In this document: positions 1-34,970 of the stretch, in pieces
How positions within the stretch are numbered: position 1 is the stretch's first letter
Layout: each line of letters begins with the position of its first letter
DNA from: Agrypnia vestita
Taxonomy: Eukaryota; Arthropoda; Insecta; Trichoptera; Phryganeidae
Length of the DNA: 64,000 nucleotides
Reading direction: 5' to 3'
NCBI GenBank assembly: GCA_016648135.1
Contig: JADDOH010000481.1
Location: 157,550 to 221,549, forward strand
Made by a program: the position numbers and the translations under genes
The notes under the pieces: model-generated
The model's input: the letters and a program-made list of their open reading frames with translations, nothing else
The model's database searches: none
What the model was told of the DNA's origin: nothing

Positions 1-796
1 TATTCATTGAAAATGACACATTATGACACAAAATGACACTTTAACTAGATAAAAACTGTTTGTACGTTCTAATTACAATCTATACCTATAAAACTCAATG
101 TATGTTTGTCTGTTATCTATACAAATATACACCATTTATCCGATTCAACTCAAATTTTGCATACTTATTCTTCAAGACCCGGCTGGTAACAAAGATAACT
201 CCCCCCCCTCCCCTTTTACACCACGCCCTCGCCATAAATATTTTTTGTACAAATCTACACCGTTTGCCGATCCGATTCATATTTTTCATTCTTATTCTTT
301 TGGTCCCGGTGGAATACATAGGCCACAATTCCCTCCTGGACGTCCTTTCCATCCCAGTCTAGATTAAACGGAAACATTGTATCTAGCCGTTTCTTGACTT
401 AATTTTTTCATTGTGACTGGTTTGGAGAAACTCTGGCACTGTTAATTTTACTTGCGAAACTTTTTCGCTTTCTTGACGGCAAATAAATATCACATAGATA
501 TCAACAAAGCCCTGAAATCCCGAAGCCTCATTATTATTGTACACTTGTAATCAAAGCGTATATTACTGTTTATACGTGTTTAAATCTGTCTCTGGATATA
601 GACACAGATAAGAATTTCGTAATATCATAATTTTTTCCTGTGTTCAGTAGGTATATTACGACGACAAAACCGATTTATTTTTGTGACTATTACTTCAAAC
701 ATAATTTGAGATAACATAAAGATCGAAAAATCGAGGTTATATTTTTTACCTCTAAAAGGCCAAGAGCCGACATTACCATATTGAGAATTCTTGCTA
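1..796. other. AT-rich intergenic DNA, no gene seen
   Basis: I see no reading frame resembling a known protein here. The short overlapping frames on both strands at 60-367 are low-complexity, including a C-run near 200. The first 60 bases (AAATGACAC repeated) and the 1336-1440 stretch resemble degenerate units of the tandem repeat that follows. Confidence 0.5.
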
Positions 797-1125
797 GAAT
801 TGAATTTGGTATATTCATTCAAACTAAATTTATTTTATTTTTTTATTTAATATTAAAACTACATTTAAATTTTCGTGTTGTGAATGTAGTTTTCATTGAA
901 TTTGATATATTCATTCATACAAGATAGAAACCGTTTTCGTGTTGTGACTATAGTTATTAATTGAATTTGGTTTATTAATTCTAACTAAATAGGAACCGTT
1001 TTCGTGTTGTGAATGTAGTTAGTAATTGATTTTGGTATATTCATTCAAACAATATAGCAACCGTTTTCGTATTGTGTATAAAGTTATTCATTGATATATC
1101 TGGTATATTCATTCAAACTAGTTTA
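797..1125. repeat. tandem repeat, about 65-bp unit
   Basis: Five units are visible, beginning near 799, 896, 960, 1026 and 1091. Each carries the core TATATTCATTCA followed by CCGTTTTCGTGTTGTGAATG or a variant. Spacing is 64-66 bp except for the first, which is longer. Related degenerate units appear at the window start and at about 1345-1440. No coding potential. Confidence 0.7.
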
Positions 1126-1144
1126 GAATTAAAAATGTACCCAG

Positions 1145-1335
1145 GTTTTCACGGCCGTTCAGAATTTTCTGTGTATATTTTTTTGGGATATTCTGCCGTG
1201 TATATGTGACCTCTCTGGCAGACATTTCGGATCCCATTGCAGAGTCCATCAACAGGGATGATGTCTGATGATGAAACGTCGGCCAGAGTGGTCACATATA
1301 CATGGCAGAATATTCCAGAAAACTATACACAGTAG
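1145..1335. repeat. fold-back repeat with GGATCCCATTGCAGAG core
   Basis: Arms read toward each other: GGATATTCTGCCGTGTATAT at 1186 pairs with ATATACATGGCAGAATATTCC at about 1298-1318. The centre contains a GGATCCCATTGCAGAGTCC motif and its diverged mirror. A longer relative with the same GGATCCCATTGCAGGGTC core sits at 10978-11725. Mobile-element origin is inferred. Confidence 0.6.
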
Positions 1336-1739
1336 ATTGGAATCTTTTTCGTGTTGCGAATTCAGTTTTTCATAAAAAATGACACACAGTCGGGCTAGAT
1401 AGATATAAATAGTTTGTACGTTGTGAATGGAATTATTCAAAGAAATTTTTTCACTCTATTAATAATATATGTTCGCATATGCGCAAATGAATTCATTCTT
1501 AATTTAATCGGAAGATACGCCCGCTTTTAAAAATTTGCTCCGTCTCTCAATAAATACATACAATATTATCTATTATGACAGTAATTTATATAAAATATTA
1601 AAAAAAATCATTTCTATTAAAAAATTAAAGCGAATCAATTTTTAATCACAATGTGTCATGCAGCTGACAATTGGATTGCTATTCATTTCCTTATATATAT
1701 CACCGCGGTGACGCGCTGCCGTGTGCTGCGAACTTTCCC

Positions 1740-2280
1740 GCCGAGCATAAAGCATTGATTTATGAGCGTGCTAATGTCATTCACCACGAGAAGAGATATC
1801 TTTTGAGCTCGTGTGAACAGGCTTGCTTATGAGCATGCTAATGTCATTCGCGGCTAGTATCTCAGCATGTGTGAACAGGCTTGCTTATGAGCATGCTTAT
1901 GTCATTCGTGGCTAGTATCTATCGATTATGAATGCGATCTTCTCAATCCGCGACAGATAAAATAAATATGGCGCATTGGGCAGATGATAAAACATTACTT
2001 TTCGTCACTTATTATAGGAATCACGAATGTTTGTGGAATACTCGGTCACCGTGGTGTAAAAATAATATAGCTAGAAATAATGTTTATGAAACTTTATATA
2101 GCCATGAATGATTCAAATCTTACAATAAGTTTATAAAATAAAATAAAATAAAATTATAAAAACTAAAATCAAAAATGTGCGGATGGAAACTCGGGAACTG
2201 TTTTGATTTATTGGTTCACTTGAATTTTCTATTTCAGCTTGCAAAGTTTCAATTTTGAACCAGAGTTCCTCTCTTTTACT
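1740..2280 (+). mobile_element. non-autonomous element with AGCATGCT repeats and a MADF fragment
   Basis: About 500 bp here are the diverged reverse complement of 7660-8110. It starts with two to three tandem units (67 and 57 bp apart) built on GAGCATGCTAATGTCATTC and GTGTGAACAGGCTTGCTTATG. A MADF-like mini-ORF (1968-2111) and an AT-rich tail ending in GAATTTTCTATTTCAG follow. MADF/Myb-like proteins are the usual second gene of PIF/Harbinger transposons, so a Harbinger derivative is the best guess. Termini and target duplication were not resolved. Confidence 0.5.
1968..2111 (+). pseudogene. MADF-domain N-terminal fragment (47 aa)
   Basis: An ATG-initiated frame of 47 codons. Residues 9-35 follow the MADF pattern: LLFV...YRNHECLWN..SP.CKNN, i.e. 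hydrophobic helix, H-x-C-L-W, then basic K-N-N. A complete MADF domain is about 85 residues, so this is only its first half. The minus-strand homologue at 7779-7916 continues differently because of a 5-nt length difference after IAR. MADF domains bind DNA and accompany Harbinger nucleases. This copy is probably a fossil exon, not a gene. Confidence 0.5.
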
Positions 2281-2389
2281 TTTACTTTTATCTAATGGTC
2301 AGCTGAGTACCGGGTCACTTGGACCCCTTGCTCATTCATCTTGATGTAATGTGAAGGGATTTTAGACTTCACTTAAAAACAAATGAATG

Positions 2390-3370
2390 TGAGGGAGTGG
2401 GGAGTTACTGCAAGATGGCGCAGGATTGCTGCGGGGGTTGGTGCAAGTGGGGGAGGGTCCCCCAGGAGGACCATTTTAGGTCTATCGTTTCGTGTGATGA
2501 CCACGTCGTAACATGACTTTACGTTTGAAGTGGGGTTTTATTGGAAGGCGTAGCCTGCATAATGTATCCTGACTAAGGTCCTGAGACTGACTCTTTGGAG
2601 CGGGATGTCAAAGTCGTAGGGTGGTTTGGTGTGGGTGGTTTGTCCCTATCTGGCTTGAGTGAGAGAGAGCGGTTGCGCTTGTGGTTTGGTTGTTGGCATT
2701 TAGATGAGGATAACTTATCTGCAGTGGTGGGTGTGGATTTGGCTGAACTTTTGTTCAGTGGGCGGTGTGGAGGCGTATTGGTACGTTTAGATAATTGTGT
2801 GGATGATTTGATCCTGTTCGGTTTTGGAGTGCCCGGGGAGGGGCTGGAGGCAAAGGTGTGGCGAGGGCTGTGGCGGGGGCTTGGGTTGAGTGTTTGATCG
2901 GTGGTGGTTCATTATCGAAGGTGAGGACTGGAGTGAGAATGGGGGAGGGATGTATACCCCTTGTTTCGGTTGGTGATTTGGTGTGAGTTTCGGGGGGACT
3001 TTGGTCAATTGTGGGGTGGCAGGCGCTGGCGGCGGGGTGAGCGAGGGGTGGCGGAGTGGGGGAGATTATCTGATGGGTGTCGGTGGGGTGGGGAGGCGGT
3101 GAGGTTGCGCCAGGTGTGGTCTGTGGAAGACCGTAAGGTGGTGCTATTCCTGCACAAATACAGGCAAAGGTTTGAACTAGAAGATACATATCTTCTTCAT
3201 GACTGAATTTGTAGTCTGGGACGCTTAATCCATTCGGGGAAATTTGGATCGTAAACCGCGGTTTGATGAGCAGTGAGGTAGGGCTCGTATTTACTCATTG
3301 CGGTGGTTTAGGTAAGTGGCTTTATCGTGAGAGCTGGGGGGGGGGGTGGTAGGGTGGGGTCCACGCGGTA
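2390..3370. other. G-rich, strand-skewed block without recognisable gene
   Basis: The plus strand is strikingly G- and GT-rich with few C runs, unlike the AT-rich surroundings. Overlapping open frames on both strands (2595-2897 plus, 2755-3189 minus) reflect this composition. The minus frame is proline/threonine low-complexity and neither matches a family I know. The stretch ends in a G-run near 3340. A degraded mobile element or processed insert is possible. Confidence 0.4.
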
Positions 3371-5053
3371 TAATGTAGACAGTATGTCGGGCAATAACAA
3401 GAATCGGAGCAAGTATTAGTACTTGAACTCTGACTGACAGTAGATCAAGCAAGCAAGGGTGGCTCACCAGAGGAGGGAGTGTGGCTGCAATTGGAGTCCT
3501 TGTTGGAGTTATTCGTCCATTAGCAACCGAAGTAATTCAAACTTGCACACTGCATTGGCTTACGACTATAACGAGTTCGTTTGTGTCCTGTACCCTGTGG
3601 TAAAATGCCCTAATAAGGACTAAAAAACCCACAGTATGCTGGCGAGTTTCACTGTATTACACTAGTTGCACTGAATTTAAATCACTCTAGAATATGATGC
3701 TGTAAGAATAAAATAATAAGATATAATAGTAAAATAAAGATATAATAGTAAAAAAAACAAATCATTGAACTAGTAAAAAGAGTAAGGAAATGTATCTACA
3801 TATTCGTTAGATTAAGAAATATTTTAAGTACAAAAATTATTAAAAATGTTTATTACGCCATTGTTCCCTCTTTACTCATATACGATGTTATCGGATGGGG
3901 AGGTTGTTATAAGAAAAATATAAACTCAGTAAAAATATCACAAAGGATTATCATTAAAGTAATACTGAAAAAAAAATCTACATTTACAACAAAAGATCTC
4001 TTTAAATTGTTTCCTGTACCAAACGTAGATGATATTTTCAAGCAAGTTTCCATATTAAAAATATGTAAAGAAAAAACCTTACAGAAAACCAGGAATATTT
4101 CAAACTTATGAGAAATGGAAACCAATTCATAATGCCTAAATGTAAAACAATCCAAATGCAGCATCACTATATTTATAAAGCAATTAATTACTATAACAAC
4201 TTACTTATCGAGATACGATGCGTCATACGAGCAAATCGAAAAAATTAAAATTTTGCTAAAATCAAACTTAAATTCATAAATCATTTAAACCTATAGATTT
4301 TTTCAAAATAACTCCTATACTTTCATTATCAAATTACCTTTTTTACTATATTAATAAGTAACTTGTATACACTATGTACCTATATTATAACAAGGAATAA
4401 GAACTGTGGCTCCTTCATCAGACTCAAGAGCTTTTCTTCACTGATGAGGTCTACATGACTACCAAGTATTTAAAAAAAATGTTAATCTGATATGTTATAT
4501 ACAAGAACTGTATTTGTACCATAAATTAAATAAATAAAAAAATAAAAATATTCATAATAAATTATGATATAATAGATATGTGAGAATTACACTGAATAGC
4601 ACAGCGTCGCGCAGTACAGTATGATTACCGTACTACGCCACTTTGCTACACAGTACAATATGATATATAATAAGTTATAAATACGATATGTGGGAAATGT
4701 GGGAGGGTTGTAGAATGATTTAGGAATGTGATAGGTTTTATAGTGGATGGGGAGAAGTGGAATATAGTATATAGTATAAGATAAAATAATAATAAAATAA
4801 ATATATTTAAGTCTTAAATAAAATAAATATAAAAAGTCTTGAAGATAGATAGTGTCTGGGCACTTTCACTTCATACGGACGCGCGGCACTTTCGCACCCA
4901 GGACTGTGCAGTCCTGCGGCAGCAGTATAGCTCTGCTTTATCGTGGTGTTATCCAAATTCAGTGACTCCTGAAGCATGAGTAGAAGAGACGTCATGGCGT
5001 AGCTTCCGATGTGCAGGCGGCAATTTTGTCGAAGGTCAGTGGTGCGGTGTAGG
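3371..5053. other. intergenic, no gene identified
   Basis: Mostly AT-rich. At about 4850-5050 the minus strand is more GC-rich and open, and could be a fragment of a degraded gene broken by the MITE at 5056. I do not recognise its product. Nothing else is supported. Confidence 0.35.
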
Positions 5054-5055
5054 TA

Positions 5056-5198
5056 AGGTAGCCGGCTAACATCTTGAAAATTCTCGGCGTAGTGGGGGGA
5101 AGTTTGCGCATGTACCATTCCACCAATAAGACCCAAATTTTGTCTTCTGCGCATTCCCCCACTACGCCAAATAATTTCAAGAAATTTGCCGGCAACTG
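5056..5198. mobile_element. 143-bp TA-flanked MITE, copy 1
   Basis: Long terminal inverted repeats (about 40 bp), ending TTGCCGGCAACTG-TA on the right and TA-AGGTAGCCGGC on the left, flanked by TA. The centre holds CATTCCACCAA and CCCAAATTTTGTCTTCTGCGC. TA target sites and CAGT/ACTG ends point to the Tc1/mariner superfamily. Two other copies are at 5519-5661 and 61572-61714, all exactly 143 bp. Confidence 0.8.
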
Positions 5199-5518
5199 TA
5201 CTGACCTTCCCGGCGCCGAAACCGGCAGCATGCCGTCGTGTGAGAGAACCTGGCCTAGCCGCTGGTGCATGACTCAACTTCTCTTAGTCAGCACAATAGA
5301 TTCATCCATGCTAATGTAGGCCAGCCAACGCCTATGTGAGTCTGCTGGCTGTGCATTTTTGGCTCTGTGTAATACTCCAGGTTACGTATGTGTGTGTCCT
5401 CTGCTGTGCGTGTGTTATTTTCGCTGACCTGTCGCTCATAAGTGTGGTGCGATGTCCGGGGTCAAAGCCTTTCCATCCTCTTCGGCGCGTGTGTCGTGGC
5501 CTGGATTGGTAGCTGGTA

Positions 5519-5661
5519 CGGTAGCCGGCAAACATCTTGAAATTTTTCGGCGTAGTGGGGGAAAGTTTACGCATGTACCATTCCACCAACGAGACCCAAA
5601 TTTTGTCTTCTGCGCATTCCCCCACTACGCCAAAATTTTTCAAGAAGTTTGCCGGCAACTG
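5519..5661. mobile_element. 143-bp TA-flanked MITE, copy 2
   Basis: Same length, core and inverted ends as the copy at 5056, in the same orientation, with TA at 5517-5518 and 5662-5663. Open frames called across it on both strands come from the palindrome and are not genes. Confidence 0.8.
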
Positions 5662-5663
5662 TA

Positions 5664-6640
5664 AGGTAAAATCTCACAATTTCTCGATGTGTGCTCGAAA
5701 AACCGACAACTTCGCCAACCCCCGCCAATGCCGACCAACGTCCGCCAACCTGCGCTAAAATCCCCTGTACACATTGGGCCAACCTCGTACAATGTGTATA
5801 GGGCTTATTACAGAGATATGTGTGTGTGGCAACCTTTATTGCTAGAAACGTCAGATTTTAATTAAAAATTATATATTTTTATAGGTTACTTTTGCCCCGT
5901 GAGTGATAATAAGTTTTGAATGGTAATGAGTTATAATTTCTTTCGCTTTCGCTAGAGAGAGAGAGTTATATTTGTATTTTGTAACTTTAAACTAGTGTAG
6001 TGTCTTGGTTTCAAATACGATAAGAAAACTCATCAGCGCATCTCTTGGGATTGATTTGTATTTATTTTTTTCTGTTAACCTGTATTAACAGTGCTAATAG
6101 TGATATAAATTAAATAAAAAATAAAATTAGGTAATAATTGACTGTGAGTAAATTAAAATTTTATTGCTTAGTCTTAAATTCACAATAAAATCTCATTTAT
6201 AAATTTACGGATTATGTTTCGAATTTCGTTAATTAAATAAACTTTATAGAAGTTATTTAGATAACGAGATTATTATATTATAAGAACAAGCGAAAAGATT
6301 TTTTATCCGGTATCTGGGACGCTAGCAAAAGTGCAATCAATACAAAGAAAGGTTTTTTGGAAAATTTTGCAAGAAATTACATACTTATAATTTTTTAAAA
6401 CCATTATAATTATATAATACCTAGTTTTAAAATATATATATTTTGCATCCAAATTACTCTTCGTTTATTTGGGTCTACAAAGGTATGTCGATCACAACTA
6501 TTACACGAATTATTACACAATATTTAGTTTATTTTTAATTTTGGGCAAAAATAGTGTTTTAGTGTTTCAGCTAGTTAACTCAACGGACTTCCCGAAAATC
6601 ATGGTGACATTTTAAGTGATTTGTGATATATCTACCGAAT
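5664..6640. other. intergenic, no gene identified
   Basis: AT-rich sequence with a short GA microsatellite near 5955. No supported gene, RNA or terminal-repeat structure was found. Confidence 0.4.
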
Positions 6641-7154
6641 AGTAGAACCTTGTTAATTCGAAATTCAAGGGGCCCTAAAAATAATCCGAATTGTGCAGAA
6701 CCCTGTTAATTCGAAATTCAAGGTACAAAAAAAATCGCGCAGCGATTGCGAAATTCGCCAAAAATCGTCAAACTCGTGAAAAAGCTATTAATTTTGTGAA
6801 AAACTTGTGTTTTTGTATATTTCAAGAAATCATTTCAAAAACGCTATATTTATTATGCCAAAGCAAAGATCGCGACGTTTATACTATTAAAGTACCCGAT
6901 ATTGACATGTTTGTTGTTCTCACTTGTGAAAAAATCGAAATATTTTTTTCAATTTCGTGAAATTAAAAAAAAACTGTAATTATGTTACCTAAAATGTATG
7001 GATTTCACTGGGCAATGGGCTTAAAATTATTTTGAATTACGAATTACCAGGGTTTTCGAATTATCAGGGCAAATCTGCTATGAAATTAACATTTTGGGAC
7101 ATGTGGGTTTGAAAAATTTCAAATTATCGGGTTCCAATTAACGGAGTTTTACTG
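6641..7154. mobile_element. pogo/Tc1-like MITE, copy 1
   Basis: The left end (AGTAGAACCTTGTTAATTCG) and the inverted right end (GGAGTTTTACTG-TA at 7144-7156) match the pattern CAGTAAAACCTCGTTAATTCGA. Internal repeats GAAATTCAAGG and GAATTATCAGG recur. A related full copy is at 12077-12539 and a right-end fragment at 21540-21704. TA target and CAGTR ends fit pogo/Tc1-mariner elements. The 6691-6960 frame inside it is not coding. Confidence 0.65.
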
Positions 7155-7273
7155 TAATTATTAATTTGGATGAGGGTTGCACTTAAATTATTTCTGATCT
7201 CCATAATAAAATGATTCGAGTCATTTTTCTTATGTCATGTTGCTTTTAACATAATTTTATTTCCCCGATATAG

Positions 7274-30109
<22,836 letters not shown>

Positions 30110-30618
30110 TGATATATTACTCCTAGCGAATTTTATTTTTAATTTTAATTAGCGAATCATTCAGTCTTATTTTAATAACCATAATATTGTGAATATATCA
30201 TATTAACGGTACTTAAAAATAACCTTTTCTACCTGTTATTATATAAACCATTCGTTTTGAGAGCAATTCGGTATACATGCCTTCCTGATGTACGTTATAG
30301 TGGGTGGCACAAAAAAAAATTGTTTAATAAATCCGAAAACAATTAAAATAAGAACTATGTACTATCAGCAAATAAGTTGTTTTCCTTCTCTTTGTTCGCT
30401 ACATTATCTTTTCAGTGAAGGTATATTTTCCTATGACTTCAAGTAAATCGAGAAGGCTTATAATATAAAATTTAGCATGATACTCCCCTAAAAGTTAAAT
30501 TACTCCTGCCTTCCAAATAATAATGAATCATTTTTATTAATATTGACAGATTGTGTAATTCCATTTGACTAATCAAGATACTGTGTTTACGTAAGCAAAT
30601 CATTTATGTATTTGTAAT

Positions 30619-30624
30619 AATAAA
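30619..30624 (+). terminator. candidate ALAD poly(A) signal
   Basis: AATAAA about 510 bp after the ALAD stop. Other AATAAA-like hexamers follow in this AT-rich stretch, so the choice is tentative. Confidence 0.35.
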
Positions 30625-30639
30625 TTATTGTTTTCATAT

Positions 30640-32500
30640 TTATTTTTTCAAGGCTTTGTATTAAAACATTTTATATTTGCTACTGACAATTTTTTCTGTT
30701 GTTGTAATTTGTCAAATTATTAAAAATATATAAATACAATGGACTACAGGTCCGTGACCTACTGCACACAAGTTCTCGAGGCATCCCCGTTTCGCGCATC
30801 CATAACTTCATTTCATGGTCTAAGTTGTAGGTCCCCCGTTATACCCGTTTATAATTAATGACACTAATGTTATATGCTCTGATTTGTTTGTATTTCATTT
30901 TACAATTTACAAGTATTTTAATTTTATTTATTATTATACAAACTAAACAAAATGGTGCTTTCAGTTTTATACAACATTTTTTGTGTACAAAATAGATGAT
31001 TATTGCATTAAAATATAATTGTATCGCTTCCTGAAGAAAATGACATCCACCGGCTATGTTTTGAAATGTGAATTAGATTTAAAATGTGTAAGAATGAATT
31101 GATGGTACAATTTTTTCATTCCCTCGTTCATTTGAATAGATGGACGCCAAATGAAGCCTGTATTAAATTTTAATTGTACATAGTTAAGTTTTTTTACAGT
31201 AGGGTAGTTTCACATTTGAAAACACAGAATTATAAAATGTAGAAAGTATGCATTTCAATTAATAAACCTTACATAATGATTTAATTAACACACTGAATAC
31301 CATGTAATTTATATTGATTATTAATACACACGATCATGACATTTCCATAAATTCAATTCAGTTATAGGAAAACTTTTAAAATTATTAGATTATTGTGTTA
31401 ATTTTTAAATTAAATGAGTGTGAATGACAGTGCAAGAAAATTTTGGATCAAAATTGGAATATTTTTTAAAGCGCGCAAGGTCGTTCATCAACTGTGTCAA
31501 CAAATGAAATATCATTTTTGTTTTGGTACTGTTTTAATATTCAAAATTACAAATTGTTTGACAAGTGAGACCACCCTATTCAGACAGTTCTACACTCATT
31601 AGCAATTAATAATTTTGTTTCATTTTCATTAGGTGTTATTTTTTAAATATTTTTCATAATATGTATATAAATACGCCAATGCACTCAATATGATTGTGTA
31701 TGTGATCCTACAATAGGCGTGATGACAGATTTTAAAATAATCTTCTATAATGTACAGGTACACTTCTACTATTACCAAAAATAACATTATTTCATTAATA
31801 AACTAAGGTTTTAAGCAAATAATTGCATTTTCATCTACCTATTTCGTCTACGTGACGTCAAGCCTCAGTAAACATTGCATTGTGTCTACGACAGCAGTTC
31901 AAAGATACGGTGATGGATACTTAGGCGTGACGTCATTCGCTCTGACCGGTGGTTCAACTAAAATAGCGGACTAAATCTCAATGTGTTTATTAAAACAAGA
32001 TCATTAAACTAAAAATAAACATAAAACCCTTTCAAAATATTTTCTTCTCTAAAATCACTTATTCTTTAATACTGTCATCATGCTTATTATGTATTATAAA
32101 GGTCGCCAACTTCTAACGTAGCATATTATTCCTGGGACTCAATATTGCAAATGGGCAAATGCTAATGACCCAATTTTTAAAACAAATGAACGAAAAAAAT
32201 GTTTATACATGTTGCGAATAGATTGTCTGATCAGCTTTATCAGTTTTCAGATGCTGACCATTTCAGTATTTAAAAAAATCAGGTCTACGAACTGAGTATT
32301 TCCAGGGCTGGCTTAGGGAAGTCTGCTTATAATATGTTTTACAAGCGGACTTCCTAATTTATTCATTCCCGGCCTAATTGAATGCGGCCTCTAAATTTTG
32401 CTATTTGTGTATTTTGGAAAATAATGCTCTCTGTGAGTAAATTGTGTTTGTGCATTAGAGTGATTTGTGATAAACTCTGAATGTGAAGAAGCTCCTTGAT
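30640..32500. other. intergenic, no gene identified; paired CRE-like sites
   Basis: Two palindromic TGACGTCA (CRE/ATF) octamers at 31853-31860 and 31928-31935 lie 67 bp apart in a GC-richer island (31850-31980). No adjacent gene start could be supported. The remainder is AT-rich with nothing recognised. Confidence 0.35.
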
Positions 32501-32507
32501 TGTGCAG

Positions 32508-33025
32508 GATGTCTTGTAGCTAGTAGCAAAAACTTCGGGGGAGTCTTCTTCATTCGATTTCGAATAGTAAATAATGTTTACACTTTGGGTGAAATGTCGA
32601 CAGTTACAGAGATAAGCGAAATGAAAGTTTGCTTTTTATTTCAACATTTCTGACCTATAATCTGTTGCACTTTCGCTGTGGTAACCTATTGCAATATTAA
32701 AAATACATTTCATTTAATACAAGTCAAAGAAAATGGCAAAAACCTTACAAAAAAAAACATTTATCAATTTTCTGCAAGGTTTTAATAATTTTATTTGACT
32801 TGTGTCAAAGCGAATTTTTTTTAATATTCCGTAATGTTACTGTAACGATATCCAATGTTTCACTGAAAATAAGTCAAAAATATTGAGAAAAAAAATGCAC
32901 ACTTCGATGTCGCTTATCTCCGTAACTGTCGACACTTCACCCAAAGTGTAAAGAATTTCTTCTATTCTTAATTGCTTGAAGAAGACTTCCCCGAAGTTTT
33001 TGCTACTAGCTATGAGAAACCCTGT
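32508..33025. repeat. fold-back element (CTAGTAGCAAAAACTTCGGGG arms)
   Basis: The left arm (TAGCTAGTAGCAAAAACTTC, then TTTACACTTTGGGTGAA, GTCGACAGTTACAGAGATAA) is mirrored on the right (TTATCTCCGTAACTGTCGAC, TTCACCCAAAGTGTAAA, GAAGTTTTTGCTACTAGCTA). The centre has CAAAAACCTTACA / TGCAAGGTTTT. Related members at 35952-39525, about 40270-40620 and 60601-60985 share the AATAAGTCAGAAATATTGA and CTTGCAAAAATTG segments. Confidence 0.7.
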
Positions 33026-33244
33026 ATATATTTTACAGGTGCGTGCAATCAGTACATTAAATATTTATATGACAGAATATTATGATGTACATTGTGAATA
33101 ATATTTTAATATTGTGGCCGGAATCTTACGAAATATACTTATTTTATTCTGTTTTATCTTATATAAAATCTAATTAACTATAGCCAATTTCAATGTGCTG
33201 ACTGTACGTCGCTGCTATTCTACGATCAATCTATTGTTCAAAAC

Positions 33245-33747
33245 TAGGAAATGCAATCCCGAGTCGGGATTGCCCTTTCGGGATCCCTCGAGATTAGAAT
33301 TTCCAATCCCGCGGGATCCCTACGGATCGGGATCCCGAATACTTTTGTGTTTTTTTTTGTTTATAGAGCTGAATAGCAATTAACGACAATGCCTTGCATT
33401 TTTATATCAGCAATTTTAATAAAATGCTCATTATTAATCATCGCATTCAAGTTTTTGTAGGCGTTTTTCCAAGCATCAATCAGTCAACTACTAACTAGTA
33501 GTAGTTTTTATTACATACTATGTTAGGTTGATAAAATACAGCAAATATTATTCAAAGCTATTTTCATTATTTGAATGTGACATGAACATAAGTTTTAAGT
33601 ACTTACTAAAGGCTCTATAGACATACAATTAAACATACAGAACATAAAAAATGCTGATCAATCCCGATAATCTCGTCCGATTTTTCGGTTCGGGATTGAT
33701 CTCGTAAAATGCTTCGAGATCTCGCGGGATCGGGATTGCATTCCCTA
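33245..33747. mobile_element. hAT-type MITE (503 bp)
   Basis: Inverted ends TAGGAAATGCAATCCCGA and, inverted, TAGGGAATGCAATCCCGA, with subterminal CGGGATC repeats. TAGGG-type ends suggest hAT, but no exact 8-bp duplication is left. The frame at 33195-33383 simply reads the CGGGATC repeats. Confidence 0.65.
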
Positions 33748-33999
33748 CTTAAAAACCATTCATGACAGTATTTTTGTGATTTTTGATACGATATAGGAAC
33801 ATTTTAAATTAGTCTTTTATATTTAAATATTCTGGAAATATTTGTCCTGCTTTTCACTAGTAAGAAAGTCCTGCATTTTCCGGGCCGGCCCTGGTAATTT
33901 CACATTTGTTTCAATGCAGGTGCAAATGTAAATGCAAGTGTAATTTATTTATTAATAGACTTGAGAACCTTTGCCATGATCAGCTTTCCTCAGAACCTT

Positions 34000-34148
34000 T
34001 TTTTTTTTAAATGGCGATGCGAACACGGAATACGTGTCACATCAATATTCTCACTATTTCCAAACTAGGCTTGTGCTATGAAAATAGGACTAACTTGCTG
34101 GTCTGGAGTGAGGTTCGAGAGTCCTAATCACAAGACCAACAAGCCACT
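34000..34148 (-). mobile_element. tRNA-derived SINE, copy 1 (B box deleted)
   Basis: On the minus strand: GGCTTGTTGGTCTTGTGATTAGG ... AGCAAGTTAGTCCTATTTTC, then ATTGATGTGACACGTATTCC, GTTCGCATC and a terminal A-run. It aligns with the copy at 40686-40864 but lacks about 28 bp around the B box. Confidence 0.65.
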
Positions 34149-34970
34149 CATTTATTTGTTTAACTTGGTAAACGATTGTATAAAGAAACAATACCTACTA
34201 TTTTTTATCACGAAAAAATAATTGTGCCAAATCTTTATTGATGACTGCTACATGACACCTTTAATCAGTTAAGTACATATATGATTTTAGGGTCAGTCAA
34301 TTATCTGCGTACCATATTAAGAAATTGCTGATCAACTTTTGTCATATTATATAACTTTTTAATTTCATTGTACGCATGACAAATTTCAAATCAACTTACT
34401 CAATTGTATACCTATTCCATCATTAAAAAGACTTTAAAATATTTAGATATATTTATGTTTATCATTGCGAGAGCAATGTATTCCTACTGTTGACAATTTT
34501 TAGGATAAGGAATTTTTATTTATTTGTGGTGTTTGTTGTTACATGGTTTTTCTTTTTATGGCAATCAACAATGTTATTATTTTGACATTAATAAAAAAAT
34601 AAAGTTTAAGTACCTACTTGTTCTAATTTTAGAGTTAGTGAAATGTGCACAAAGTGCTACTTTAATTGTGACTATGTATGTATTTTATTTCAAAAAGTTA
34701 ACTAATGTAATATCTGTGTTACGTCTAAATGTATTATACATCGGGGAATAAAAACTGCCGAATACCAAATACAGCGATTTTTTTTCCCCATACGGCCACA
34801 CTCGTTGGCCACAGATGAGATTTATCTTTACCACCAACTTTTCAAGAATATTATTTATTGCATCGGTTTCTTTTGAATTTTTTAACTTCATAATATACAG
34901 TTTGCTTATTATTATTACTATTATTACTTCATCACATTTCTTCCCATATTTAAAAAGTTCTCAAGTACTA

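Noticed and set aside
2755..3189. 144-aa proline/threonine-rich minus-strand open frame
   Set aside because: It mirrors a G-rich composition block, is low-complexity, and overlaps an equally open plus frame. There is no domain or codon signal.
4807..5277. 156-aa minus-strand frame and overlapping frames to 5782
   Set aside because: Large parts are translations of the palindromic 143-bp MITE (the same peptide RSGGMRRRQNLG recurs at three loci). The remaining part is not recognised.
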